Assembly: GCF_947499265.1 (NCBI RefSeq)
Contig: NZ_CANMNK010000003.1
Location: forward strand, 545,919 to 609,918
DNA length: 64,000 nucleotides
Direction: 5' to 3'
Source: an uncultured Roseobacter sp.
Lineage (GTDB): Bacteria > Pseudomonadota > Alphaproteobacteria > Rhodobacterales > Rhodobacteraceae
The notes beneath the pieces are model-generated. The model saw nothing but the letters and a program-made list of their open reading frames with translations, made no database searches and was not told the origin of the DNA. A program made the translations under genes and the position numbers. Shown here piece by piece: positions 46,501 to 52,900 of the stretch. The stretch's first letter is position 1, and each line of letters starts with the position of its first letter.

Positions 46501-47512
46501 GTTTGCCGGATGCGCCCGCTTCGGCTCGCAAGCCAATCCTGACGACCGCGGAATCGACTGTCAGCAAAACCTCGTGGCCCTGCACCGTGGCACCACCACC
46601 AAACACGTCCGCCAGTGCCTGCAGCCAGGCCGCGCGCCGCGCGGCGTCGCCCAGCACCTGCGCCAACCAGTCGCCAAATGCATCGAGACCGCGGTTGAAG
46701 ATATCCTCTACCGGCAAGGATGGGATCACCGGATCGCCATCCAGACCGATCAGCTTGGCAAAAGCCTGAATTTGCGCCCCTGCTGCGGTGCCGACCTTTG
46801 CCTGCAGCAACCCAATGATCAGCTCCAGCCCCGCATCCCGCAGGCTGTCAGGGTCGGTCAGCGATAGCGTCAGGTCGCGCCCCGTGGCCTCGCCCGGCAA
46901 TTGCAGCCCGCGCAGACTAAGGCCCACCTTCGGATCACCATCGGCGGCGAAGGTGGGGATCAGCAGCCGCAACCCGACGGCCTGCAAACGGGCCTCCCCG
47001 GGAGGCGCCGGGGTGTCGGACACGGTGACTTCGCTGCTGATCGCGACGAACCCGCCCCGCTGGCGGATCAGCTCGGGGCTGGACGGCGCTGGCCCGCTTT
47101 TCGCCGCGCGAAACAGGGGAAACATCAGGGCGGATTGGCTGACCGCCAGCGGCGCGCTTGTATTGAAACGCACCCCCAGAAACAGATGCACCTCATCGAT
47201 GGGCGTGTTTTCAGAAACCGGGGTGTCGTCCGCAACGACAAAGAAACCGATCTGTGACCCGCCGCCCAGATCTTCGGAGAAGAGCTCGATCCATAGCCGA
47301 TCTTCAGCGTCCCGTTCGGTTTCGCCGCCGCGCATGGTCGCGACAAAATCAAACAGCGCCTGGCGCTGCGTATCATCGGCGAGCATTGTTTTCAGGTAGG
47401 CTTCGGGATCGCCCAGCCAGTCGCTGTTGAATTCGCCATCAGAACCAACCAGCCCCAACGCACGCAGCAGATCGGCGGTTTCGCCAAAGTCATCCGGCGA
47501 AAAGGCGTTCAT
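37598..47512 (-). CDS. Giant 3304-aa beta-rich protein with a DUF6603-like region
   Basis: One uninterrupted frame of 9.9 kb. There is no signal peptide and no membrane helix. Residues 1-950 and 1200-2150 alternate amphipathic strands (LRADLVRVDLGLGTAVAVPN; LRYDFETNLTPGKFDLGFGT) with short helices. Residues about 2310-2630 have LTGIGGGFGINRDLIPPTSP, LGGYHPSFQRDGYPVVPRLG and YFALTSEAIMAGGLFEAS, which I believe match DUF6603. Around residues 985-1035 a stretch reads like a hydrolase core without its nucleophile (VTVVADAAAAHACWLALDAM then INRLVTIGQPV). The C-terminal 670 residues are lower in strand content and end in a Cys-containing domain. Its ATGA start overlaps the 292-residue gene. The function is unknown. 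Confidence 0.75.
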   Translation of the reverse strand: MNAFSPDDFGETADLLRALGLVGSDGEFNSDWLGDPEAYLKTMLADDTQRQALFDFVATMRGGETERDAEDRLWIELFSEDLGGGSQIGFFVVADDTPVSENTPIDEVHLFLGVRFNTSAPLAVSQSALMFPLFRAAKSGPAPSSPELIRQRGGFVAISSEVTVSDTPAPPGEARLQAVGLRLLIPTFAADGDPKVGLSLRGLQLPGEATGRDLTLSLTDPDSLRDAGLELIIGLLQAKVGTAAGAQIQAFAKLIGLDGDPVIPSLPVEDIFNRGLDAFGDWLAQVLGDAARRAAWLQALADVFGGGATVQGHEVLLTVDSAVVRIGLRAEAGASGKPTLTLTTAFGLRDGPAEVSLRADLVRVDLGLGTAVAVPNLRAEARFDLSGVVMPDVSVDTLVVGFGLNAARRPVLVLELLDVTLFSTTHPRLDLTNPEALAATAAQAITDALSEVLGTLGPAGDLIAIMLGWQAPPGASAGYPRIDLLEFLGDPLGRLRAHWEAVLNSHIADVPAVLSSLRELLTGDATPGAVTGSGTDAAPWVLPLVAGLHVAVWRDAAARLVIGLGFLRQIDTLGERCTVLETRVRAGIVALDLDSGAAGFLPEVSVRALGRARGGGRLRTDQGGFRFEVDHLGLRAGWTPDTGLDVGYEAPKPAIYIDGLQLPIDIPDFSGGVAQAIASITNSQWDALERLLAHLAQQIGQDWLNDLIEAVGWRRSAPVLGDPRRHRLRLAELISDTENALRSWLARILADAESKVEEQLQPLARFLSGRPEAQFNVSGTGTITDPWRIKLSEAPNMPAIAVWRQPDAPLPTPNGLLSLPLRRWRPGDAGLEPGKLAQAILSEFSQIAGPFGAGLAQDAVSAGLHGLAGLWQGSDGQVRAPAVAIPGATVHLIQNQTAAAIFESLDLAPIVGAAPATRINVQVIRPDAPMDPALDPARVLDMREAGRDPLAFTPLSSQAGTWHLLLAPRDAARLPSGDADGVAGQVARLRHGLSLMAARPDVTVVADAAAAHACWLALDAMGSGINRLVTIGQPVVAEQVPLPLPAVEAEMLRRLAEFMPEEDAGELDDDDLARARRLIAGYLGDRAMAVADLALPAGWTGTKRGDLALHLVYGALDADTIRCALSATVASGLSLNAQTRSTRRELQEITSASLGAWVPLSSAPAATGLVVQGHGLAEIVGVDLEFGSGAPAIAPRQARTITAALELRHSSGWLIGGPQAAPLPLDLELRSIEIDLSLTLGGAADPALNRAQITLHGVRIHDRSFPRLVLSPGLADGDLGIEGLAAPSTPEIQDLLSQVFTQLATAADPALAKVADALRAAGVLGAGDGLDPLSLSNWLDDPAARLQDLLADPALRNRLMTLIADITGDTTGISFDPVARQMTVTLSGATGMPVFSEWAVSGKIGQAGVTAAALRLGAEEETHVNVPLAPFAATLHLGTAEAEALGGLPPSVPLWPAPDVMRLAQTAFPAMATTALARILEGVRQSDPGVRPIIDAALTGLGLLDSSGGTPRVVIPPLMFLNPGAWLRRGTVLGTLDGKTVQPDRVIALIDALKPLVGLSGAPGTWEIAPGIGVRARNASGLVLEFTLDPTLFMPAADVDFGGAVGIHIDLDGRVLPAIAVFVGLSGGTVGQRAVHLSVASGAVSLFMRDGAGTDLEIYPNPAGLAQLATAGVTAALPAALDAIVATNTPAGNLIADIGDALLLRQGGNFDGPAMVAWVTDPAGTLETRWPQLMASGLLRLDDALPDGVSVVPLGVGPTPMNAGARLEIADAGTPGSTLHVTFHASPISVEVGANILLVPFANTVSAALRFDATGVAGMQVGVGPATIPLGGGIELYPVFALEVGSTVAVPSVSIGLAVDPENSQALTLRYDFETNLTPGKFDLGFGTNTPDEIASGIMHFAIDLVGTFLLELPPVREVLDKPIGAPARNLKLEDMLTGVLLKPGGGLDADFFRVILREDEEASDLLEDKLARVITLIDNIADAEPTVTIDGALDIGLAKPGGVVGFSLSVRDRLPIVEGDIALWLENDSRWIIGGPTAGLKIGLLKLGMGGLDFEPTLSVDGVGLRIGRSNAPLLDSPIAIGSIALHGFARLSSTEKLGGAQVQLSDLAVAVGGETGSEEGGNAVAEGMLAETNEGDAALAPAFSPAFSVQSKPGGDIAFRFSAGDGDGPWWLPIRSQFGPIYIDQIGLGSQIADDTLQSISLLFDGNVSIAGLQAAVDDLELRYRLDSGGIFDPASWAVDLAGLAVSADMSGVVLAGGLRKFETDVPVTTPTGTEMVKSIDYIGMLAARFGTYGLSLYGGYSAVKGDDPYTAFFVYGAVLGPIGGAPAFFLTGIGGGFGINRDLIPPTSPGDFDEFIMIQALDPAFSPGGNLSEDLMVIRGNFPAKKGKFWFAAGISFTSFALVDGIAVVAVEFGQGFELSIFGLARMALPRPEVALVSIELGLLARFSTEEGVIWIQAQLTDNSWLLHKSARLTGGFAYVSWFKGDKAGQFVLTLGGYHPSFQRDGYPVVPRLGFNWSVSSNIVIKSETYFALTSEAIMAGGLFEASAKFGPAFAHLSFGGNAIVYFDPFSYEADAHARVSAGIRIKTFLGTIKLSFSLGAYIEVRGPEFHGTARVEVGPIDIRVRFGDSSPVPAQLIAWTAFAEKYLELAPGNRARAMSGIAGKGAIPPASEDGDEAGSADGSIAHPFDVTSEFELSFTSTIPLTGIDCDGIGVPTGAKPNLGVAPSGKTVDDIILTMRLTRIDGGPASLNAPTKIFPTARQTGKFPIGVWGPPQDTDAKKLPKGDVISATEGIDISFKSVRSKRIPNDASGGVAFEQVEPGDRKPLPLRAAGSLRAALVREAQEQRALLNAMGDQKMPRIAADWHGAARQPTAKRSWARERAAPMRVGLLSERIVGSAAAGRKRVVPKKGLTTRTVSFGKARLRGYMVQPSRAARGTAIDAVTKVTRVTANSEKYQRIAPPVVAGTAQASRTAPVLLRAQIGAPKIDKTLVAAATVPETLSPVAAFSAGRTGAGAVDRKTLAAVENMVQAGAARHGDSRALNAGEIAVYDLPGANGTVRFPTAGELSIKGAARLVVIGAAGQVILNQLDASRVKLPSESRSFAVLAGEEPAPGDIAGWLETTQVAYLGRGMARCSGGFVRAEGASRARAGKRAGCGWMQARDLTDQTALVETSFDRGAQSLAIMIEGTVDPADLETLAVHFDGIEASDAAPQLVPFDGKTLIVYSLNAKADRPFSVSLGGRTDDRLDGIIAGRITADQLIARLLNNAIRLDLETLSGQSTKTVTAAWKAPGNLRVTQAE

Positions 47513-48387
47513 CGCAGATCCTCCTTGAAGACAAACCGGGCCTGGCTTTCCACCACAAGACTGCCGCGCCGGGCCGTGAGGGCGCGCGGAATCAGGCGCT
47601 GGTTCTGCACGTCGCGACCGGAGGCCCCCGCAAGGCTCTCACTGGCAGAAATCAAGGCACCATGGGCCAGCGCGATCAGCGCTTCGCCCCAGACCTGCGC
47701 CACGACAGGGTTGCCCGCGGGCCTGTCCGTTGTGGCCATCACCAGACCGGTCAGACGCTCTTCGCTGCCTACGGCAAAGGGGATTTGCATTGTCGCACGC
47801 AGCTTGTCGGCCTCGACCTTGATATCGACCCGCACCAGCCCCTCGGTCAGTGTCGCCTGGATTTGCGATGCATGCACAACCAGCTGGTTGATCCCATCGT
47901 CCCAGATGACACTGTCCTGATCCTCGCAGATCCGCACCGCTGCCAGTTGCAAAAGCTGCGTCAGCCCCTTGGTCGTGACCGGCAGGTCAGCCCCCTTCTT
48001 ACCCGTCTTGATCGGAACTTTGGGCAATGCATCGGGGAGGTTTTTGCGCAGCTGATCCATGAGGGATGTGGTGACAAAATCCAGCTGATTGGTTTTGGGC
48101 AGGTCAGGCCGCGTGATCACCGACCCCAGTATCTCGGTCAGGTCGTTGGGCTTGACGATATTGCCGATGAAATCGCCCAGATCTTCAAAGACCGGCGGCT
48201 TGTCCCGCACAATAACCAGATCGTCGATGCGAATGTCATCCAGCCGTCCGACCTCGTCGAGGATGTTCTCAAATCGTCTGCGAAAACTGGCCGAGGCACC
48301 GGGCACCCTGCCCAGATCCCGCAGCCGCGTGCCCGAGACAGCAGCGCCCGGCGTGAACCCTGGTCGTGATGTTGGCCGACGCACCAT
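47509..48387 (-). CDS. Uncharacterised 292-aa protein, first coupled gene of the giant-protein operon
   Basis: A protein with no recognised domain. The first 50 residues are basic and Arg-rich (VRRPTSRPGFTPGAAVSGTR; FRRRFENILDEV). A middle region has short strands and helices (DIRIDDLVIVRDKPPVFEDL). The C-terminal half ends in GSLVVESQARFVFKEDLR. The Arg-rich start is not a signal peptide because no hydrophobic core follows. GGGGA precedes the ATG at 48387. The stop overlaps the giant gene's start (ATGA), so its translation feeds directly into that of the giant protein. Confidence 0.65.
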   Translation of the reverse strand: MVRRPTSRPGFTPGAAVSGTRLRDLGRVPGASASFRRRFENILDEVGRLDDIRIDDLVIVRDKPPVFEDLGDFIGNIVKPNDLTEILGSVITRPDLPKTNQLDFVTTSLMDQLRKNLPDALPKVPIKTGKKGADLPVTTKGLTQLLQLAAVRICEDQDSVIWDDGINQLVVHASQIQATLTEGLVRVDIKVEADKLRATMQIPFAVGSEERLTGLVMATTDRPAGNPVVAQVWGEALIALAHGALISASESLAGASGRDVQNQRLIPRALTARRGSLVVESQARFVFKEDLR

Positions 48388-48490
48388 GGCGATTTCCCCA
48401 AATCAAGAGGCGCAGGTCCAGCGGTGTAAAACAGCCCGTTTCAAAGGCAGTTGATGACGCCGCACCCAAGCTGGCAGCGGCGGTACTTCG

Positions 48491-48685
48491 TTATTTGCGA
48501 AATGCGCTCAAAATCAGCTGCGCGACAAAACCAAGTACCAACCAAGTAAAAATGAACCCCACCAGTTCCAGCGCAAAACTGCCCCACTTGAAGTAGAGCT
48601 GTGCGACAATGAGAGCGACGGTGAAGGGGATAAACTCGCGTTCCAGAATGTCTTTGAGAGCAAATGTTTTGAGCAAGGAATACAC
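48491..48685 (-). CDS. Small two-helix membrane protein
   Basis: A 64-residue protein with two hydrophobic segments (FIPFTVALIVAQLYF and LELVGFIFTWLVLGFVAQLI) and a basic end (SAFRK). The start is uncertain: the GTG at 48685 has no clear ribosome site, and no ATG is in frame. It lies 103 bases upstream of the 292-residue gene on the same strand and could be the leader gene of the giant-protein operon, perhaps linking it to the membrane. I do not recognise the family. Confidence 0.5.
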   Translation of the reverse strand: MYSLLKTFALKDILEREFIPFTVALIVAQLYFKWGSFALELVGFIFTWLVLGFVAQLILSAFRK

Positions 48686-49195
48686 TTAAAAACGCCCCAC
48701 CGGTCTGAAAATTAGATCTTATTCAACCTCAAGTTAACGTGGCGGCAAGTGTTTCAGTCAAGGAATTATTTCACCGCTCCACCAGGGCCTCTGAACGACA
48801 CCTCATCTGAAAATACGGCAGAACGTCAGCGACACAGCAATGCGTTGGAACGCAGACGGAAGCGTGGTTATAGGCGAAGGTCCAGACAAACGTGTCGGGT
48901 TTCTCACCTATGGAAATACTCCTAACAAAATGCAATTAAAATAAAATTCATTGGTTTAAAGGCTATACCTCATCCAGAAGAATACGCCCGGTGACCGGAC
49001 CGATTTCAAAATCAAGCGAGCAATTTGGCAGGGCGATAATATCCGCCAGTGAAGTTCACCAATGGACATCAGATCGGCGCGGAAAGATGCGTTAATTTTT
49101 TATCGTCCACGCCGCAATCGCGCTGGCGCAGCTGTTGCAGGCGCGCTTGTTGCCGCCGAAACTTATCGCCTGGGCGATTCTCCGAACGCGCGATC
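48686..49195. other. Intergenic stretch with possible gene remnants
   Basis: About 510 bases between the small membrane protein and otnI, with no confident gene. An AT-rich patch at 48914-48957 could hold a promoter for the minus-strand operon. On the minus strand near 48967-49055, a stretch ending in TAG reads LADIIALPNCSLDFEIGPV, and another frame near 49070-49195 reads RPGDKFRRQQARLQQLRQRD; both look protein-like but neither has a start. They may be scraps of a decayed gene or chance. Confidence 0.35.
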
Positions 49196-49963
49196 TTAGC
49201 GCTTGAGCGACTGCATCCAGCTCAACGTCTGCTCGGTGGGCGCCGTGGGCTTATACTCTGCGCCCAAGGGGCGGTCATACCCCAATCCCGCGATAACCTC
49301 GAAGATATGGTCAAAATTAACTTCGCCGTGATCAGGTGTCCCCCGATCAGGCACGCTGGCGAACTGTATGTGGCCAATGATCGGCAGCAGGGCGTCGAGC
49401 CGATGGCTCAAATCACCTTCCATCAGCTGCACATGATAGCAGTCAAACATGAGCTTCAGATTATCCGCGCCCACCGCTTCGATGATGTCGCGCGCCTGCT
49501 CGGTCGTTGTCAGAAAATAGCCTGGGGCATCGTAGTGATTGAGCGGCTCGATCAGGATGGTGATGCCCAGCGGGGCGGCTTTCGCGCAGGCATAGCTCAA
49601 GGCGGATGTGAAACAGGCCTCAGCCGCATCGCCCTGCGCGAAGCCTGCCATCACATGCACAGCACCTGCACCGGTTTGCTGCGCGTATTCCAGCGCCTCG
49701 TCGATGGCTTCCCGCGCCTCCGTTTCGCGACCGACAAGCGCGCTGAGACCGTTTTCACCCGTGTCCAGGTTTCCCCGCCGCGTGTTCAGCCCCAACATCG
49801 GCAGGCCCGTTTCCTCGAGCGCAGCGGCGACCTCTGCGGCGCGAACCGCATAGGGCCAATGGCATTCGACCGCATCAAACCCGGCGGCTTTGGCCGCGCG
49901 AATGGCATCCGGCAGCGGCCTGTCTGCCCAAAGAAACCCGAGGTTGGCGGAAAATCGGGTCAT
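49196..49963 (-). CDS. otnI: 2-oxo-tetronate isomerase OtnI (hydroxypyruvate isomerase family)
   Basis: A 255-residue TIM-barrel isomerase of the Hyi/OtnI family. Key features are the start TRFSANLGFLWADRPLPDAI, the metal-site glutamate in ITILIEPLNHYDAPGYFL near residue 142, the Asp/His in LKLMFDCYHVQLMEGD, the His in GHIQFASVPDRGTPDHGE, and the C-terminal Glu in LGAEYKP. I start at 49963 because its ATGA overlaps the stop of otnC, and ATG is better than the GTG 9 bases upstream. OtnI interconverts 2-oxo- and 3-oxo-tetronate or acts as hydroxypyruvate isomerase. Pairing with otnC supports the four-carbon acid-sugar role. Confidence 0.85.
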   Translation of the reverse strand: MTRFSANLGFLWADRPLPDAIRAAKAAGFDAVECHWPYAVRAAEVAAALEETGLPMLGLNTRRGNLDTGENGLSALVGRETEAREAIDEALEYAQQTGAGAVHVMAGFAQGDAAEACFTSALSYACAKAAPLGITILIEPLNHYDAPGYFLTTTEQARDIIEAVGADNLKLMFDCYHVQLMEGDLSHRLDALLPIIGHIQFASVPDRGTPDHGEVNFDHIFEVIAGLGYDRPLGAEYKPTAPTEQTLSWMQSLKR

Positions 49964-50610
49964 GCGTCCCACTCCACGTCAAATTGGGTCACAAGATCGT
50001 TGACCTGCGCGGCGCTCAGCATGTTTGCATCAAATCCGCGCATCAGCATGGCCAGGCGCGCGGTGTCCTCAAGCTCTTCGATGGCATTGCAGGCCGCCTC
50101 CACATCCTTGCCCGCCACCACCGGCCCGTGGTTGGCCAACATCACAGCGCTCCTTTTGCCCGCCAGCCCGCGCACTGCCGCGCCCATCGCCGGATCGCCG
50201 GGCAGAAAGAACGGCAGCAGCTTGACCTTGCCCAGTTTCATGATCGCGTAGGGCGTCATTGGCGGCAGGAAATTGTCAGGATCCACGCCCGGCATCATCG
50301 ACCAGGCCACCGAATGGCAGGAATGCAGGTGCACCACGGCACCGGCACCTTTGCGCGTGTCATAGAAGGCGGAATGCAGGGGCATTTCCTTGGTCGGAGC
50401 GTCGCCGCCAATGAGCGTTCCCGAGGCGTCGAAGTGGCTGAGCCGCGCGGGATCGAGCCGTCCGAAACTGGTGCCCGTTGGCGAGACAAGCAGCCCGCCA
50501 TCCGAGGTGCGCGCCGAAATATTACCGGTGCTGCCGCCGGTCAGCCCCCGATCAAAGAGGGATTTCGCCAGCAAACACATTTGTTCACGTAGTTTGGTTT
50601 CGTCGGTCAT
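49960..50610 (-). CDS. otnC: 3-oxo-tetronate-4-phosphate decarboxylase OtnC (class II aldolase family)
   Basis: A 216-residue class II aldolase/adducin-family protein. The phosphate-binding motif is GGSTGNISAR near residue 22. The zinc ligands are a glutamate in KEMPLHSAFYD, the paired histidines VHLHSCHSVAW near residue 94 and a later His in VMLANHGPVVAGKD. OtnC decarboxylates 3-oxo-tetronate 4-phosphate to dihydroxyacetone phosphate. The ATGA start overlaps the last codon of a decayed kinase gene, showing that the original operon was otnK-otnC-otnI. Without the kinase in cis, the phosphorylated substrate must be made by an enzyme elsewhere, or the activity has been lost or repurposed. Confidence 0.86.
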   Translation of the reverse strand: MTDETKLREQMCLLAKSLFDRGLTGGSTGNISARTSDGGLLVSPTGTSFGRLDPARLSHFDASGTLIGGDAPTKEMPLHSAFYDTRKGAGAVVHLHSCHSVAWSMMPGVDPDNFLPPMTPYAIMKLGKVKLLPFFLPGDPAMGAAVRGLAGKRSAVMLANHGPVVAGKDVEAACNAIEELEDTARLAMLMRGFDANMLSAAQVNDLVTQFDVEWDA

Positions 50611-50925
50611 GGGGCCTCAAGAACGTTGAACACATGCGCAAAGAAGTCTTCGGCGCCTAAGTTGCCGGATTTCGACGCCAATGCAATGGGATGACCACCG
50701 CTTTCGCCTGTGATCCAGAGGATGCCTGGCGCAAATTCCGCACAAATGTCACGACGGTAGATGCCCAGCGCTTTGGTCATGAGCCCCGCAGCTCGCCCTA
50801 CCTGCAGCAACAAACCGGCGCGCGCGAAGACCCCGGGCGGCCATCCAGACACGCGTTTTTCCCGCCATTTAACGCACCGATCTTGGTAAGCGCAGCATCG
50901 GCTTCGTCGCCGCCTTTTGTGATAT
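50607..50925 (-). pseudogene. otnK: Decayed remnant of otnK (3-oxo-tetronate kinase, DUF1537), C-terminal part only
   Basis: Read on the minus strand, the end of this stretch (ILWITGESGGHPIALASKSG then NLGAEDFFAHVFNVLEAP) matches the C-terminal end of four-carbon acid-sugar kinases, where the family has ALKSGNFG.xDFF. Just before it in another frame is GLRARRFVAAGRASCGAH, the counterpart of the family motif VRR.VVAGGETSGA, and before that in the third frame is EADAALTKIGALNGG. So at least two frameshifts break the gene and the N-terminal two thirds are gone. The stop overlaps the otnC start (ATGA), as expected for an ancestral otnK-otnC junction. An open frame extends to 51224 but its upstream part is not protein-like. 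Confidence 0.75.
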
Positions 50926-51051
50926 CTCAAATGAACAAACGATTTCTCCCATGGATTGCTGCGCATGTTCCCCGGTGGTCTGGTCAAATCACGTCGCCTG
51001 TCGGCGCATTTGCGGATACACAGGTTTTCAGCCCCCGGATGGAGATTTTCT

Positions 51052-51861
51052 ATGCACCTGGCGATCATCGGATATGGCAACATTGCGCAAACGGCAGTTG
51101 CCTGGCTGGCGCACCGACCGGTCGCACGTCTGACCGTGCTTGTGCGGCCCGCACGCGTGGCCGCTCTGGAAGAGGACGCTGCGCTCAGCAAAGCCGCGTC
51201 TCGGGCGAGCGTCGTCGGCACCATCGATGAGCTGTTGCAGGCAAAACCTGATCTGGTTGCGGAATGCGCTGGCCACCAAGTTGTTGCGGAGCATGGTCCA
51301 CGGATTTTGCGCGCGGGGCACGATCTGCTGCTGGTCTCGATCGGAGCGCTGGCGGATCAGGGGGTGGCGGATCAGTTGCGATTGGCTGCAGAAGCGGGAT
51401 CCGCTCAGATGACCCTGCCCTCCGGTGCCATCGGCGGCATTGACCTGTTGGCAGCATTGGCGCTGGCAGGAGAGGTGCAGGTGAGCTACCGGGGCACAAA
51501 ACCGCCCGCAGCCTGGGCCGGGACACGCGCCGAAGAAGTCTGTGATCTGTCGGCATTGACCTCGCCGCAGGTGTTCTTTGAGGGCACCGCCCGAGAGGCG
51601 GCGATGGCCTATCCCAAGAATGCAAATGTCGCCGCGACCCTGGCGCTTGCCGGTGCAGGATTTGACAGCACGCGCGTCTCGCTGATCGCCGATCCGGCAG
51701 CGACCGGCAACCAACACGCCTATGAGGTTTCAAGCCCGGCGGGCGGCTTTGCGATGACCATCGACAACGCCGCATCAGCAGGAAATGCGAAGACATCTGT
51801 TGCCACGGTCTACAGCGTGCTGCGCGAGATTAACCGCAAACGGGACGCCATTATGATCTGA
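51052..51861 (+). CDS. L-aspartate dehydrogenase-like protein (AspDH family)
   Basis: A 269-residue NAD(P)-binding enzyme. The dinucleotide motif is AIIGYGNIAQTAVAWL at the start, then DLVAECAGHQVVAEHG, the family motif PSGAIGGIDLLAAL near residue 125, and the catalytic His in GNQHAYEVSSPAGG near residue 222. The start at 51052 follows GGAG 7 bases upstream. AspDH converts L-aspartate to iminoaspartate or oxaloacetate. In this setting, between acid-sugar genes and a Gfo/Idh/MocA enzyme, it may instead act on a related amino or hydroxy acid. It is divergent from the otn remnant and convergent with the next gene. Confidence 0.82.
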   Translation: MHLAIIGYGNIAQTAVAWLAHRPVARLTVLVRPARVAALEEDAALSKAASRASVVGTIDELLQAKPDLVAECAGHQVVAEHGPRILRAGHDLLLVSIGALADQGVADQLRLAAEAGSAQMTLPSGAIGGIDLLAALALAGEVQVSYRGTKPPAAWAGTRAEEVCDLSALTSPQVFFEGTAREAAMAYPKNANVAATLALAGAGFDSTRVSLIADPAATGNQHAYEVSSPAGGFAMTIDNAASAGNAKTSVATVYSVLREINRKRDAIMI

Positions 51862-51877
51862 TGGGTCGCTGGATCCT

Positions 51878-52900
51878 CTACCACAGCTCAATTTTCTGAC
51901 CGGTTTCAGCAGATTGGTAGATCGCATTCTTGATACGGATGACCTCCAGATAATCGCGGGCTTCGTTTTCGAACGCGCCCCGTCCCAGTACACCTTGCAC
52001 CACGTGGTTTTGCAGGTGATAGACGCAATCGCCGCCGAACCCCTCCCAGGTGTCCGGCGGTAGGACCATCTCGACCTCCATGCTGCCATGCGGTCGCAAT
52101 CTCACCGACCCATCGCCCAGCAGGGTCAAGACACCCTCTGTCCCTTCAAAGAGCGCCTCGCCCATGGTGCGGCGCTGATTGTCCGCCAAATGGTCGCAAT
52201 GCCGGTTGCCATCAAATAGCGCGCGCACCCCATTCGGATGATCAAAGAGAACAAATCCCGCGTCCTCCCCCCGAATATCAGGGTTGATTTGCCGCAAATC
52301 CGCGTAGACCGCGCCGGGATTGCCGAAGAGGAAGCGGAATGTGTCGATCCAATGCACCCCGGTTTCGTGGATCAGGAATTTCGGCATCTGCTGAAAATAG
52401 GGCTGCCGGTCGAGATAGGCGTCCGGACCCTGCCCATCGCCGGGGCGCAGCCGGAAACTGGCCTGTAGCGGCGTGCCGATGCGCCCGCTGGAAATCTCGG
52501 ACTTGATGGCGCGGTACCAGGGCATAAACCTGAAGTTCTCATGGATGATCAACCGCGCACCGCTGTGTTCGGCGAGAACCGTAAGGGATGTGGCCTCCTG
52601 CAAATCCTGACAAAACGGCTTCTGGCAGATGATCGTTTTGACCCCGGCATCCAGCGCCAGGAGCACCGCGTCCCGATGCGCCACCGGCGGCAGGATGATG
52701 TCGAGGATATCCGGCCTGGTCGCGGCCAGCATCTGGTGCAGGTCATCGAAGGCCGGAACCCCGGTTGCCTGCGCTGCTGCGATCTGACGATCTGCGGATC
52801 CCACACAAGTGACCTCCGGCAACCGCGCCCAGGCTCCGTAGTGAAACTGGCTGAAATACCCCGCACCGACGCAAGCGACCCGAAGAGCAGTATCAGACAT
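51878..52900 (-). CDS. Gfo/Idh/MocA family oxidoreductase
   Basis: A 340-residue NAD(P)-dependent sugar oxidoreductase. The Rossmann motif is VACVGAGYFSQFHYGAW, the conserved EKP-like motif is IICQKPFCQDLQEA near residue 95 (Gln in place of Glu), and the catalytic-site region is KFLIHETGVHWIDTFRFLFG, with a His two turns before Asp as in inositol dehydrogenases. Its start overlaps the stop of the upstream dehydrogenase gene by one base (TGATG), so both belong to one minus-strand operon. It likely oxidises a sugar or polyol acid; the substrate is unknown. Confidence 0.87.
   Translation of the reverse strand: MSDTALRVACVGAGYFSQFHYGAWARLPEVTCVGSADRQIAAAQATGVPAFDDLHQMLAATRPDILDIILPPVAHRDAVLLALDAGVKTIICQKPFCQDLQEATSLTVLAEHSGARLIIHENFRFMPWYRAIKSEISSGRIGTPLQASFRLRPGDGQGPDAYLDRQPYFQQMPKFLIHETGVHWIDTFRFLFGNPGAVYADLRQINPDIRGEDAGFVLFDHPNGVRALFDGNRHCDHLADNQRRTMGEALFEGTEGVLTLLGDGSVRLRPHGSMEVEMVLPPDTWEGFGGDCVYHLQNHVVQGVLGRGAFENEARDYLEVIRIKNAIYQSAETGQKIELW

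Noticed and set aside
27296..48387. Prophage or contractile-injection-system interpretation of the giant operon
   Set aside because: No sheath, tube, spike, capsid, terminase, holin or ATPase is recognised, and codon use matches the neighbours. It stays open only as a distant possibility.
50607..51224. A continuous minus-strand frame of 205 codons in front of otnC
   Set aside because: Only the last 50-60 residues resemble a protein family (OtnK); the rest is Arg- and Ser-rich and antisense to the AspDH-like gene. I treat it as a pseudogene remnant, not an intact gene.
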